Of a stretch of 32,799 nucleotides of DNA, positions 22,376-31,145 are shown piece by piece; the first letter of the stretch is position 1; each line of letters begins with the position of its first letter. Made by a program: the position numbers and the translations under genes. The notes beneath the pieces are model-generated. The model was not told where the DNA came from. It worked only from the letters and a program-made list of their open reading frames with translations, and made no database searches. The DNA is from Patescibacteria group bacterium (GTDB taxonomy: Bacteria > Patescibacteriota > Dojkabacteria > JAKAPS01): positions 1 to 32,799 of the forward strand of contig JANWIC010000003.1 in assembly GCA_025450075.1 (NCBI GenBank). Reading direction: 5' to 3'.

Positions 22376-22448
22376 GACGGCGTAGCTCAGCTGGTAGAGC
22401 GCAGGACTCATAAGCCTAAGGTCACTGGTTCAAATCCAGTCGTCGTCA
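22376..22448 (+). tRNA. Elongator tRNA-Met (CAU)
   Basis: 73 nt. Acceptor GACGGCG/CGTCGTC with one G-U pair; D arm GCTC/GAGC; anticodon loop CTCATAA; T arm ACTGG/CCAGT with loop TTCAAAT; discriminator A; no encoded CCA. The anticodon stem CAGGA/GCCTA has mismatches at both ends (C-A and A-G), leaving three clean pairs. A CAU anticodon could also be tRNA-Ile2, but a UAU isoleucine tRNA in this genome makes elongator Met more likely. Confidence 0.8.
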
Positions 22449-22471
22449 TTTCCTTTTTATCCAATTTTGTA

Positions 22472-22477
22472 TATAAT
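22472..22477 (+). promoter_or_regulatory. -10 box of the ftsH unit, start codon of a mini-ORF at +1
   Basis: TATAAT, with six bases before the ATG at 22484, so the first transcribed base should be the A of that ATG. No convincing -35 is seen. Confidence 0.5.
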
Positions 22478-22483
22478 TCTTAT

Positions 22484-22528
22484 ATGCCCCAAAGAATGTT
22501 TTTCGACTATTTTATATTTTTATCTTGA
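22484..22528 (+). CDS. Possible leaderless 14-residue leader peptide before ftsH
   Basis: ATG at 22484 followed by 13 more sense codons (MPQRMFFDYFIFLS) and TGA at 22526-22528. The stop is separated by one base from the ATG of ftsH (22530). The peptide is rich in Phe and hydrophobic. The start lies exactly where transcription is predicted to begin, and ftsH has no Shine-Dalgarno, so ribosomes might reach ftsH by terminating here and restarting. It could be chance; no homologue is known to me. Confidence 0.35.
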   Translation: MPQRMFFDYFIFLS

Positions 22529-22529
22529 C

Positions 22530-24398
22530 ATGGCTGAAACACAAAAAAGAAACACAAATATGATACCTGGTAAGTTACCTCCAGTTGGAAAATCAAATAA
22601 TATTGTACGGAATTCTGTTGTAGCAATTATTGCAATTGTCTTATTATCATTTTTTTTCTTTAAGTATTCTTTACCGATCCAAAATGGCAATTCTGTTTCA
22701 ATTTCAACTCTTATCCATGATGCGAAAGCAGGAAATATCACTTCTATCGTAAGAAATGGTGATACGGTAACAGCTACATTAAAAGAGAATAAAGGATATG
22801 AATATGCATCTGTAAATGCGGCAACAAACTTCCCGCAGCTCTTAATGGATAATGGTATTAAACTTGATGGTTCGAAGCTTACTTATACAGAGCAGGATAA
22901 TAATGCTCCAGATTTTACTTCGATTGCTTCAATCGTTTTAACTTTAATCATCCTGGTTGGAACAATTATGTTTATAAAACAAATGAGACAAGCAGGAGGA
23001 GGTATGTTTTCAATGGGTGAAACTCGGGCAAAATTATTCATTGGTAAAAGACAAAATATTACTTTTGATAGTGTTGCTGGAGCTGATGAAGCAAAACAAG
23101 AACTGCAAGAAGTCGTACAATTTTTGAAAAATCCAAAGAAATTTACTTCATTAGGTGCAAGAATTCCAAAAGGTGTCCTTTTAGTAGGTGCACCAGGAAC
23201 TGGAAAAACGCTTCTTGCTAAAGCAATTGCTGGGGAAGCCGGAGTACCGTTCTTTTCAACATCAGGTTCTGAGTTTGAAGAAATGTTGGTAGGAGCAGGA
23301 GCATCACGTGTCAGAGATTTATTCGGAAAAGCCCGAAAAGCAGCTCCTTGTATTGTCTTTATAGATGAAATCGATGCCATTGGACGAAGAAGAGGGACTG
23401 TTCTTGGATCTAACCACACAGAACAGACATTAAACCAAATCCTGGTAGAAATGGATGGTTTCGATACTTCTACGAATGTTATCATAATTGCAGCAACAAA
23501 TAGGCCAGACGTACTTGATCCAGCATTGCTTCGACCTGGAAGGTTTGACCGAACAGTTACTCTGGATATTCCAGATTTGGAAGGTAGGAAGTCAATTCTT
23601 GCAATCCATTCAAAAAACAAACCATTGGAACCGCATCTTTCATTGGAAAAGATTGCAAAAAGAACTGTTGGTTTTTCAGGAGCAGATCTTGAAAATATGT
23701 TAAATGAAGCAGCTATTTTAACTGCTAAAGAGAACAAGACACAAATAGGGGAAGTTGAACTTGAAGAAGCAGCAACCAAAGTAGTTATGGGACCAGCAAA
23801 ACATAGAATCATTTCTGAAGAAGAAAGAAAAACAGTTGCCTATCATGAGGCAGGACATGCCTTAGTATCAAAGTTCTTACCAAATTCAAATCCGGTGCAT
23901 AGAATCTCCATAATTCCTCGTGGAATGTCTGGAGGTGTTACTATGTACCTTCCAGAGAAAGAAAGTGGTCTTGAAACAAAAGGCAAAATGCTTTCATCTA
24001 TTACTGGTATGATGGGAGGATATGCAGCTGAGAAACTTGTTTTTGGAGATGTAACAAATGGTGCAAGTAATGATATTAAAAAAGCGACTCAACTAGCAAA
24101 GAAGATGATCATGGAATATGGAATGAGTGATGATTTAGGACCTGTACTTTATGGAGATGTAACTGATTTTGACTACAACGTGGGAGGATATGCTGAACCT
24201 GAAAAAGCATATTCTGAGTCAACTTTGTACAAAATTGATCAAGAAGTACAAAACCTACTAACTTCTGCATATAGCAATGCAAGTGATATTCTCACTCGAT
24301 TTAGAGAAAAGCTTGATCTAATTGTCGATGTATTACTCAAGCAGGAAGTGATAGAAGGAGCTGAATTTGATCGCATGATGAGTGATGTCGTAAAATAA
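22530..24398 (+). CDS. ftsH: ATP-dependent zinc metalloprotease FtsH
   Basis: 622 residues from ATG 22530 (MAETQKR). The frame is open to 22467, but that start would lie upstream of the -10 box. Two membrane helices (about 27-46 and 130-150) flank an extracytoplasmic domain of about 85 residues. The AAA+ module has Walker A GAPGTGKT (about 221-228), Walker B CIVFIDEIDAIG, and the second region of homology NRPDVLDPALLRPGRFD. The peptidase has the zinc site HEAGH (about 440-444) and the third-ligand region in the C-terminal helical part. FtsH is a membrane-bound hexamer that degrades misfolded or short-lived membrane and cytoplasmic proteins. It has no Shine-Dalgarno and is preceded by the 14-codon ORF. 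polA follows 18 nt downstream. Confidence 0.95.
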   Translation: MAETQKRNTNMIPGKLPPVGKSNNIVRNSVVAIIAIVLLSFFFFKYSLPIQNGNSVSISTLIHDAKAGNITSIVRNGDTVTATLKENKGYEYASVNAATNFPQLLMDNGIKLDGSKLTYTEQDNNAPDFTSIASIVLTLIILVGTIMFIKQMRQAGGGMFSMGETRAKLFIGKRQNITFDSVAGADEAKQELQEVVQFLKNPKKFTSLGARIPKGVLLVGAPGTGKTLLAKAIAGEAGVPFFSTSGSEFEEMLVGAGASRVRDLFGKARKAAPCIVFIDEIDAIGRRRGTVLGSNHTEQTLNQILVEMDGFDTSTNVIIIAATNRPDVLDPALLRPGRFDRTVTLDIPDLEGRKSILAIHSKNKPLEPHLSLEKIAKRTVGFSGADLENMLNEAAILTAKENKTQIGEVELEEAATKVVMGPAKHRIISEEERKTVAYHEAGHALVSKFLPNSNPVHRISIIPRGMSGGVTMYLPEKESGLETKGKMLSSITGMMGGYAAEKLVFGDVTNGASNDIKKATQLAKKMIMEYGMSDDLGPVLYGDVTDFDYNVGGYAEPEKAYSESTLYKIDQEVQNLLTSAYSNASDILTRFREKLDLIVDVLLKQEVIEGAEFDRMMSDVVK

Positions 24399-24416
24399 AG
24401 AAAAGATTGAGCGTAC

Positions 24417-27269
24417 ATGGCAGGGAAAAAACAAAAGAAAACCAATTTCCTCATTATTGATAGCAACGCGATTATTCATCGTGCCTACCATGCTATACCT
24501 GCTACTCTCTATACAAAAAACAATGAACTTGTAAATGCTGTATTTGGTTTTACATCCATGCTTTTAAATGCAATGGCAAAGATTGACTTTGAATATATTG
24601 CATGTGCATTTGATATGTCTGGCCCTGTATTTAGAAGTGAAGTTTATGCTGATTACAAGAAGACCAGAAAAAGAATGGATGATGATCTTGCAAGTCAGTT
24701 TGAAAAAATTCGAGAGGTTGTAAGGGCATTTAACATCCCTATTTTTGAAAAGAAGGGGTATGAGGCGGATGACATAATCGGAACCCTTGTAAAGAAGGTT
24801 CAGGCTCTTTCCAATGAAAAAGGTCTTGATTTAAATATAATAATAATTTCAGGTGACAGAGATATTCTGCAATTAGTGGATAAAAATGTGCAGGTTGTCC
24901 TTCCAGGTAAAAGTTTTGCAGATATGGTTTTCTATGATGAAGAAGCTGTGTTTAAAAGATTCCAGTTTTCCCCCAAGCAATTGATCGAATATAAGGCACT
25001 TGCAGGAGATACATCAGATAATATTCCAGGTGTAAGTAAAATTGGAGATAAGACCGCAACAGATCTTGTTGTACAATTTGGTAATATACAATCGATGTAT
25101 GAACGTATTGATGAAATGAAACCTGCAATTGCAGCAAAGCTTTTAGCAGATAAGGACAAAGCTTTTATGTCTAAAAGTCTTGCAACGATTCATTGTGATG
25201 TTCCCCTAGAATTTGATTTAGCAAAAACGATCTTTAGAGATTTTGATAGAAATGAAGTTCAAAGAAAATTTCTAGAATTTGAATTCAAGAGTTTAGTTAC
25301 ACGAATACCTGAGGGAAGAAAAAATGATGTTTCAGACTTAAAGCAGGCTATTAATGTTGAGACGGGGTTAAATGAGACGCAAGAGGATACGCATTATGTT
25401 GTAGTGAGAACCTTTGAGCAATTTAAAAAATTTCTAGCTGTCCTCAAAGGGCAAAATGTATTCAGCTTTGACTGCGAAACAACTTCCTTGGACTGGGTCG
25501 GGGGGAAAACGGTTGGTGTATCAATTGGGTTTTCAGGTAAACGAGCATATTATATACCCTTAAAAAATGGCCTTTTTACTGACATGGAAAACTTGGATAT
25601 CTTGCATAATAAGGACGGACGGGGACTATGGGTAGATTTTATAACCATTCTTGCCTCAAATAAGTATACAAAAGTTGGACACCATGCAAAATTCGATATT
25701 CACGCACTAGATGGGTGTGGAATAAAGTTGATCGGTTTGGGGTTTGATACTATGTTGGCATCCTACGTTCTTGGACTTCCAGAAAGCGATTTAAAAAGTC
25801 TTGGTTTACTTTATGAAGGAGTCGAAATGACTACTTATGCAGATCTCTCTGGTAAAGGAAAGATTCCTATTGAAGAATTAGATATTGAAAATGTTGGCAT
25901 TTATTCTTGTGCTGATGCAGATATAACTTTTAGGCTTTATGAAAGGTTTTCCAAGGAATTTGAAAAAAATGAGAACTCTTCCGTAAAAAGAATCTTTTAT
26001 GATATAGAGATGCCGTTAATAGAAGTATTGTTTAAGATGGAGAAAATGGGGATTTTGCTTGATGTTGGATATTTAGAAAATCTAGGAGAAGAGCTTGCAA
26101 AAGAGATAAAGACAGTGCGTGTAAAGATTTATGACATAGTTGGACATGAATTTAATATAGCATCTCCGAAGCAGTTATCAGCAGTAATATTTGACGAATT
26201 AGGTTTGCCTAAGGGGAGAAAAACTAAAACAGGCTATTCTACAGATGAAAGATATTTTACCAGTATTGGAGATGTGCATCCCATCATTAAACCATTAAGG
26301 CTCTTTAAAGAGTACACAAAGTTAAAATCTACCTATATAGATACTTTGCCTAAACTTGTTGATGATAAATCTCGAATCCATACTTCATATAATCAAACTG
26401 TTGCTGCAACTGGAAGGCTTTCCTCTACTAATCCAAACCTTCAGAATATCCCTGTTCGGACAGAGATAGGTAATAGTATTCGAAAAGCATTTGTAGTTGA
26501 TCCGGAAAGTATCTTTATGTCCTTTGATTATTCTCAGTTTGAACTAAGAATTCTCGCACATTTATCAAAAGACCCGGCTTTAATGGAATCTTTCCAAAAA
26601 GGTTTTGATGTCCATGCCCAAACTGCAAGATTAATTTTTGGTAAAAATGACATTACTGCTAAAGAACGAAGTTTTGCAAAAACAATAAATTTTGGTATCA
26701 TTTATGGCATGTCTTCCTTCGGTCTTGCGGGGCAGCTAGGAATTCCACGTGCAGATGCACAAAAGTTGATAAATCGATACTTTGAGACATATAAAGGAGT
26801 ACATGGGTATCTTGAAAACCAGAAGAAGGTTATTGAAGAGAAAGGAGAAGTAGAATCGGTGCTTGGAAGAAGGCGCATATTTGGCGATATTAATAGGGCT
26901 GGAAGCATAGCCAGGGATGCCATGCTAAGAGAGGCAATTAACTCCCCTTTACAGGCCACTAACGCAGATGTGATAAAAATTGCAATGAAAAAGGTGCAAG
27001 ATTTAATCTTAAAAGAAGGCTATCCTGCTGATCTTTTGCTTCAAGTTCATGATGAATTAATATTTGAATATCATTGTAATTGTAAAGAATCTGGTCGAGT
27101 TGATCCAAAACTCCTCTTTGAGGATGATATACGTGCATGCGCTTTTGCAAAAGAGGTAAAAAATCTCATGGAGCACTCTTGGGAATTCGATGTCCCAATT
27201 AGAGTAGACTTTGCAGTCGGAAAAAATTGGGGAGATCTGAAAGACATTGATTTAGAAGAGCGGGCTTAG
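24417..27269 (+). CDS. polA: DNA polymerase I
   Basis: 950 residues with all three domains. The 5'-3' exonuclease (1-300) has LIIDSNAIIHRAYHA, YEADDIIGTLV and the ISGDRDILQLVD block. The 3'-5' proofreading domain (about 340-520) keeps its acidic residues in FDCETTSLD, FDTMLASY and YSCADADITF, so it is probably active, unlike that of many bacterial Pol I enzymes. The polymerase domain has motif A DYSQFELRILAHLS (about 703), with Phe for the usual Ile, motif B KTINFGIIYGMS (about 755) and motif C QVHDELIFE (about 877). It fills gaps and removes RNA primers. It lies 18 nt after ftsH in the same direction, with no Shine-Dalgarno. Confidence 0.96.
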   Translation: MAGKKQKKTNFLIIDSNAIIHRAYHAIPATLYTKNNELVNAVFGFTSMLLNAMAKIDFEYIACAFDMSGPVFRSEVYADYKKTRKRMDDDLASQFEKIREVVRAFNIPIFEKKGYEADDIIGTLVKKVQALSNEKGLDLNIIIISGDRDILQLVDKNVQVVLPGKSFADMVFYDEEAVFKRFQFSPKQLIEYKALAGDTSDNIPGVSKIGDKTATDLVVQFGNIQSMYERIDEMKPAIAAKLLADKDKAFMSKSLATIHCDVPLEFDLAKTIFRDFDRNEVQRKFLEFEFKSLVTRIPEGRKNDVSDLKQAINVETGLNETQEDTHYVVVRTFEQFKKFLAVLKGQNVFSFDCETTSLDWVGGKTVGVSIGFSGKRAYYIPLKNGLFTDMENLDILHNKDGRGLWVDFITILASNKYTKVGHHAKFDIHALDGCGIKLIGLGFDTMLASYVLGLPESDLKSLGLLYEGVEMTTYADLSGKGKIPIEELDIENVGIYSCADADITFRLYERFSKEFEKNENSSVKRIFYDIEMPLIEVLFKMEKMGILLDVGYLENLGEELAKEIKTVRVKIYDIVGHEFNIASPKQLSAVIFDELGLPKGRKTKTGYSTDERYFTSIGDVHPIIKPLRLFKEYTKLKSTYIDTLPKLVDDKSRIHTSYNQTVAATGRLSSTNPNLQNIPVRTEIGNSIRKAFVVDPESIFMSFDYSQFELRILAHLSKDPALMESFQKGFDVHAQTARLIFGKNDITAKERSFAKTINFGIIYGMSSFGLAGQLGIPRADAQKLINRYFETYKGVHGYLENQKKVIEEKGEVESVLGRRRIFGDINRAGSIARDAMLREAINSPLQATNADVIKIAMKKVQDLILKEGYPADLLLQVHDELIFEYHCNCKESGRVDPKLLFEDDIRACAFAKEVKNLMEHSWEFDVPIRVDFAVGKNWGDLKDIDLEERA

Positions 27270-27290
27270 TAGGTCAAGGCAATTGAACAT

Positions 27291-27341
27291 ATGGGAGGCA
27301 AGGCTGAAGGTAAGGGTAAAAGTACCGAATACAAAATATAA
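27291..27341 (+). CDS. Possible 16-residue Lys/Gly-rich ORF
   Basis: Between polA and the next gene an ATG opens 16 codons (MGGKAEGKGKSTEYKI) before TAA. There is no Shine-Dalgarno or clear promoter. The composition is highly charged, but it may be chance. The rest of this 155-nt gap shows only a possible -10 (TATGAT at 27394 or 27399) for the next gene. Confidence 0.15.
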   Translation: MGGKAEGKGKSTEYKI

Positions 27342-27424
27342 TCATAATCTCTATTTTTCTATTAAATATATCCTATTTATTTCGGTTCATAAATATGATA
27401 TGATTCAAGAAATTAAACTATTCT

Positions 27425-27766
27425 ATGGATCTTAAAAGTATTGCATTAGGTATAAATTCATTTCTACTCGGCATGCAAAGTTTCTTTGATTCATTTTTTC
27501 ACTATTTAGGTATTGATACGAAGGTTGTTGGGGGAGTTGTAAACCTTATGGGACTTCTTTTCGCTGGTCTCATAACTGTATTTATCGTTACTGTTGGAAT
27601 CATTAGCTATATCAAAGGAACACAGCTTGAACCATTTACCTCTTCATATGAAGATGATGCCTTTGTAAAAGGTCGTGCTGGAACGATTATGGGTGTTTTA
27701 ACTATCGTATGTGCGGTCTGGTTTCTTTTTGCACTTGTATATATCTCACTAAATAATGGTTTTTAA
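27425..27766 (+). CDS. Small hypothetical membrane protein
   Basis: 113 residues. An amphipathic N-terminal segment with many Phe (about 9-30), then two membrane helices (about 38-63 and 86-109) joined by a polar loop with acidic patch SSYEDDAFVKG. The layout of two helices with a charged connecting loop recalls the pilin-like genes at the start of the window, but the signature residues differ. A likely -10 TATGAT lies 20-25 nt before the ATG, and there is no Shine-Dalgarno. The ligase gene starts inside its last codons (11-nt overlap), so the two are co-expressed. Function not known. Confidence 0.6.
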   Translation: MDLKSIALGINSFLLGMQSFFDSFFHYLGIDTKVVGGVVNLMGLLFAGLITVFIVTVGIISYIKGTQLEPFTSSYEDDAFVKGRAGTIMGVLTIVCAVWFLFALVYISLNNGF

Positions 27767-29489
27767 ACAGCTAGCTGGTGTTTTTTCTGAACTGGAAAGA
27801 ACTTCCTCGCGTCTTGCAAAAATCTCTCTCTTGTCACAACTTTTTGAAGAAGGTAAAGCAGATATTTCTGAAATTATCTATCTTTCCGAAGGGAGAGTTG
27901 CTCCATTTTTCGTCAATTTTGAATTTAACATTGGTAATGCTCTTATTGAAAAGGCAATTGCCCGTTCTTCAAATATTTCCCTTGATGAAGTAAAAAAGGA
28001 ATATGATGAAATCGGGGATCTTGGAGATGTTGTCTTCAACCATGCCGTATCGTTAGATGAAGACCTCACTATTAGAGATGTATTTGCAACACTTGAAACT
28101 CTTGTCCATACAAATGGAAAGGATTCAACAGAAAAGAAAACAGCTATACTGGCTGATCTTTTAATAAAACTTGATAAACAATCAGCACGATACGTTATCC
28201 GAATTATTCTCGGAAAGCTCAGGTTAGGGTTTAGTGATAAGACGGTATTAGATGCTTTGTCGGTTAGTATTCATAAAGATAAGACAAAGCGCGCAGTTAT
28301 TGAACGGGCTTTTTATCGCTGTTCTGATCTTGGATATATTGCAAAGTTGCTTTATGAAAAGGGAATTGAGGGATTAGAGCATATTTCTTTAATTCCGTCT
28401 GTTCCCGTATTTGCGAAACTGGTTGAGAGATCCTCTTCTGTTGAAGAGATAATGAAGAGAATTACGGATCCTGTATTCCAGCCAAAATATGATGGTATGA
28501 GAGCACAAATTCATTTGTTTATGGATGAAGCAGGACAAAAGCATGTCAAAATATTTTCACGTGGATTAGAAGATTTAACAGATATGTTTCCAGATTTAGT
28601 AAGAGAAGTAGTCATGATGAAGGCAGACAGCCTTATCCTAGATAGCGAGGTAATAGGCTTTAATTCCGTAACAGAAGAATTCTTTCCATTTCAAGAAACA
28701 ATGCATCGAAAAAGAAAATATAATGTAACAGAGACTTCCGACAAGATACCAATACGGTCATTTGTTTTCGATCTTTTGTATATTAATGGAATGGATATAA
28801 CGGATGAATATCTAGATATTCGCTTAGCTAAGCTTGAGAAATTATTAAAGGAAAATAATACAAAGATATTATGTATGTCTGATAGTCCTATCATGCATTC
28901 TTTAGAAGAAGGTGAAAAATACTTTATGAAATGTATTGAAGAGGGATTAGAGGGTATTATTGCTAAAGATAGAATAAAAGCATATCTACCAGGTACTAGA
29001 AATTACGATTGGATTAAATTAAAACGTGCATCGGTTAGCGAACTAAACGATACCATTGATACGGTAATCCTTGGCTATTATTTCGGGTATGGCCAAAGGT
29101 CAAAATTTGGTATTGGTGCATTGCTTGTTGGCATATATAATCCGCAGGAAGACAGGTATGAGACTATTGCAAAAATCGGCACCGGCCTGAGTGATGAAAT
29201 GCTTCAAAGACTGAAAAAAGAATTGGATGAAATAAAAGTCGGGCAAATGGAAAGCAACGTAATTGTTGATAAAAAACTTATCCCTGATGTTATAGTCGAT
29301 CCATCTATCGTAATAGAAGTCCGTGCAGATGAAATAACTAAAAGTCTTAACCATACAGCTGGAAGAAACGGCGGATTAACAGGATATGCGCTGCGTTTTC
29401 CCAGGCTTGTCAGGATTCGTGATGATAAACGTGCAGATGAAATTACCACCGTAGAAGAGATAGGTAAGATTGCAAAACCACACGCGTAA
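27756..29489 (+). CDS. ATP-dependent DNA ligase, archaeal/eukaryal type
   Basis: 577 residues, the usual size of archaeal LigB-type enzymes. The N-terminal DNA-binding domain covers about 1-215. The nucleotidyltransferase has motif I K244-Y-D-G-M-R (Lys244 takes AMP), motif III LILDSEVIGFN, motif IV EGLEGIIAKD and motif V YDWIKLKR. The OB-fold domain follows. It seals nicks in replication and repair using ATP rather than NAD+. Its start lies within the end of the upstream small membrane protein gene, an unusual pairing. Bacterial main ligases are normally NAD-dependent LigA; whether LigA also exists in this genome cannot be seen here. Ligases of this type are known from some CPR bacteria and suggest ancient transfer from archaea. 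Confidence 0.93.
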   Translation: MVFKQLAGVFSELERTSSRLAKISLLSQLFEEGKADISEIIYLSEGRVAPFFVNFEFNIGNALIEKAIARSSNISLDEVKKEYDEIGDLGDVVFNHAVSLDEDLTIRDVFATLETLVHTNGKDSTEKKTAILADLLIKLDKQSARYVIRIILGKLRLGFSDKTVLDALSVSIHKDKTKRAVIERAFYRCSDLGYIAKLLYEKGIEGLEHISLIPSVPVFAKLVERSSSVEEIMKRITDPVFQPKYDGMRAQIHLFMDEAGQKHVKIFSRGLEDLTDMFPDLVREVVMMKADSLILDSEVIGFNSVTEEFFPFQETMHRKRKYNVTETSDKIPIRSFVFDLLYINGMDITDEYLDIRLAKLEKLLKENNTKILCMSDSPIMHSLEEGEKYFMKCIEEGLEGIIAKDRIKAYLPGTRNYDWIKLKRASVSELNDTIDTVILGYYFGYGQRSKFGIGALLVGIYNPQEDRYETIAKIGTGLSDEMLQRLKKELDEIKVGQMESNVIVDKKLIPDVIVDPSIVIEVRADEITKSLNHTAGRNGGLTGYALRFPRLVRIRDDKRADEITTVEEIGKIAKPHA

Positions 29490-29512
29490 ATTACTGATTA
29501 TTATCACTTTTA

Positions 29513-29540
29513 TGCTATAATACACTGTCGTATTAGTGTA
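29513..29540 (+). promoter_or_regulatory. Promoter of mnmA with overlapping inverted repeat
   Basis: TGCTATAAT (29513-29521) is a TGn-extended consensus -10 with a predicted start at about 29528 and an 18-nt leader without Shine-Dalgarno. TACACT (29521-29526) and AGTGTA (29535-29540) form an inverted repeat around the start, a possible operator. Confidence 0.5.
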
Positions 29541-29545
29541 TATAT

Positions 29546-30652
29546 ATGTCAAAGAAAAAAAGATGTCTTGTTGCTATGTCTGGAGGAGTGGATAGTTCAG
29601 TTGCAGCATATCTGATGAAACAGCAAGGATATGATGTAATTGCCGTACATTTAAAATTCTGGATTGATGAAACTGCAACAGATGAAGATAAATATCGATA
29701 TATGCAAGGTGCAGAAAATAAGTGCTGCTCAATAGAAGGAGCTAGTGATATTCGATCGGTTGCAAGACAATTAGATATCCCATTTTATGTTCTTGATTGC
29801 CGGGATTATTTCAAATCTACAATAGTTGATTATTTCTTAAATGGATTTGTAGGTGGAGAAACCCCAAACCCATGTATCATGTGTAACAAAATGGTAAAGT
29901 TTGGATATATGTACCAGAAGATGAAAGAATTTGATGCCGATTTTGTTGCTACCGGTCATTATGCACGAGTTGTACAATCTCCTGAGGGGTATAAGATGCT
30001 GAGAGGGAAAGACGGATTTAAAGATCAATCATATTTTTTGTATAACGTGAATCAGGATATCCTATCTCACACTTTTTTCCCAATTGGAGAATATGAAAAA
30101 GGTGAAGTCAGGGAGATAGCTCAATCATTTGGGCTTCGGATTGCAAACAAGCATGATAGTCAGGAAATATGTTTTGTAAATGGCCAAAATTATAGGGATT
30201 TTTTGAAAAAATATATATCGCAATCTTTTATTCCTGGAGAAATTGTTACCACAAGCGGTGAGGTAATAGGGGAACATAGCGGGCTTCCGGCATATACCAT
30301 GGGGCAGCGAAAAGGAATTCAGACAAGATCAATCGTGCCTTTGTATGTTTTAAAAAAAGATGTAGAAAAGAACAGATTGGTAGTTGGAACAATTGATGAA
30401 TGTGCCACAAAACAATTCAGAATTGTTGATCCTTCATTTGTATCCGGATCATTTCCTAATAATACTGAGGGTATAACAGTACAAATTCGTTACCAGGGCA
30501 AAGATCTTCAGGTAGAGTTGATCAAACAAGAAGCTGATTCTATAATTGTTTCATTAGTAAATCCCGAGATGGGAGTAACGCCTGGACAATCTGCCGTATT
30601 CTACAGGCAAGATGAAATTATAGGCGGAGGAATTATTAAAAATTATGAATAA
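29546..30652 (+). CDS. mnmA: tRNA-specific 2-thiouridylase MnmA
   Basis: 368 residues. PP-loop ATP pyrophosphatase motif SGGVDSS (12-18); catalytic Cys110 in the NPCIMCNK motif; second catalytic Cys209 in SQEICFVNG; tRNA-binding and C-terminal beta-barrel domains (PAYTMGQRKGI, then RYQGKDLQV and GVTPGQSAVFY). The enzyme adds sulfur at position 2 of U34 in tRNAs for Lys, Glu and Gln, using a persulfide donor. All key residues are present. It has its own promoter and no Shine-Dalgarno. The next gene begins 8 nt before its stop. Confidence 0.96.
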   Translation: MSKKKRCLVAMSGGVDSSVAAYLMKQQGYDVIAVHLKFWIDETATDEDKYRYMQGAENKCCSIEGASDIRSVARQLDIPFYVLDCRDYFKSTIVDYFLNGFVGGETPNPCIMCNKMVKFGYMYQKMKEFDADFVATGHYARVVQSPEGYKMLRGKDGFKDQSYFLYNVNQDILSHTFFPIGEYEKGEVREIAQSFGLRIANKHDSQEICFVNGQNYRDFLKKYISQSFIPGEIVTTSGEVIGEHSGLPAYTMGQRKGIQTRSIVPLYVLKKDVEKNRLVVGTIDECATKQFRIVDPSFVSGSFPNNTEGITVQIRYQGKDLQVELIKQEADSIIVSLVNPEMGVTPGQSAVFYRQDEIIGGGIIKNYE

Positions 30653-31067
30653 TCTAATTGATTTACATAAAGTTTTTGACTGGAATTACCTGACGGTTGA
30701 TACAACTTCACAGTTTAAATATGATAAAGTCATTCTTTTTATCATCATTGCCTGCGCGCTTTCTCTCATCCCATTGTTTTTCCTTTCACGAAAAAAGATT
30801 ACAAAAGTGCGGCCTACTCGAATGGTTTTCCGATATCTTTTGACTACAATTTTTTTAATTGATTTATATGGCTTTCTTGTCTATTTTTCACGTATCCAGC
30901 TCCTTCCTTTATTCTCATTAAGGATAATGCTGCTTATCTGGGTAATTCTGAACCTTCTGGCAATCCTTTTCTTTACTTATTACCTCATTTTCCGCTATAG
31001 AAATAATGTAAAGAAATACTTCAAACTTCAGGAAAAACAAAAGTATTTTCCTAAAAGAAACGGTTGA
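30645..31067 (+). CDS. Hypothetical multi-pass membrane protein
   Basis: 140 residues, starting within the end of mnmA (8-nt overlap), so translation is probably coupled. About 25 polar residues are followed by helices at about 28-48, 62-81 and 88-118 (probably two in the last stretch), then a strongly basic tail ending KQKYFPKRNG. No recognised domain. No promoter of its own is seen. Confidence 0.6.
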   Translation: MNNLIDLHKVFDWNYLTVDTTSQFKYDKVILFIIIACALSLIPLFFLSRKKITKVRPTRMVFRYLLTTIFLIDLYGFLVYFSRIQLLPLFSLRIMLLIWVILNLLAILFFTYYLIFRYRNNVKKYFKLQEKQKYFPKRNG

Positions 31068-31090
31068 GGTTGTATCTAAATTTTCCTCTA

Positions 31091-31121
31091 TTGACAATAT
31101 ATAATAGAGATGATAGTATCC
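31091..31121 (+). promoter_or_regulatory. Promoter of the last gene in the window
   Basis: TTGACA (31091-31096, perfect), a 19-nt spacer, TATAAT (31116-31121, perfect). The predicted start is about 31128, giving an 18-nt leader with no Shine-Dalgarno. The spacer is longer than the ideal 17 nt. Confidence 0.6.
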
Positions 31122-31145
31122 CTTCTATAATTACTATATACGTAT

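Noticed and set aside
22376-22448. Second CAU tRNA as tRNA-Ile2 (lysidine type)
   Set aside because: A UAU isoleucine tRNA already reads AUA in this genome, and an elongator Met tRNA is required; still not fully excluded without the full tRNA set.
22883-23812. Long minus-strand open frame (309 codons) opposite ftsH
   Set aside because: It lies wholly within ftsH, in the complementary frame of a strongly conserved gene; composition is Ser/Pro/Phe-rich without any domain. It is a shadow frame.
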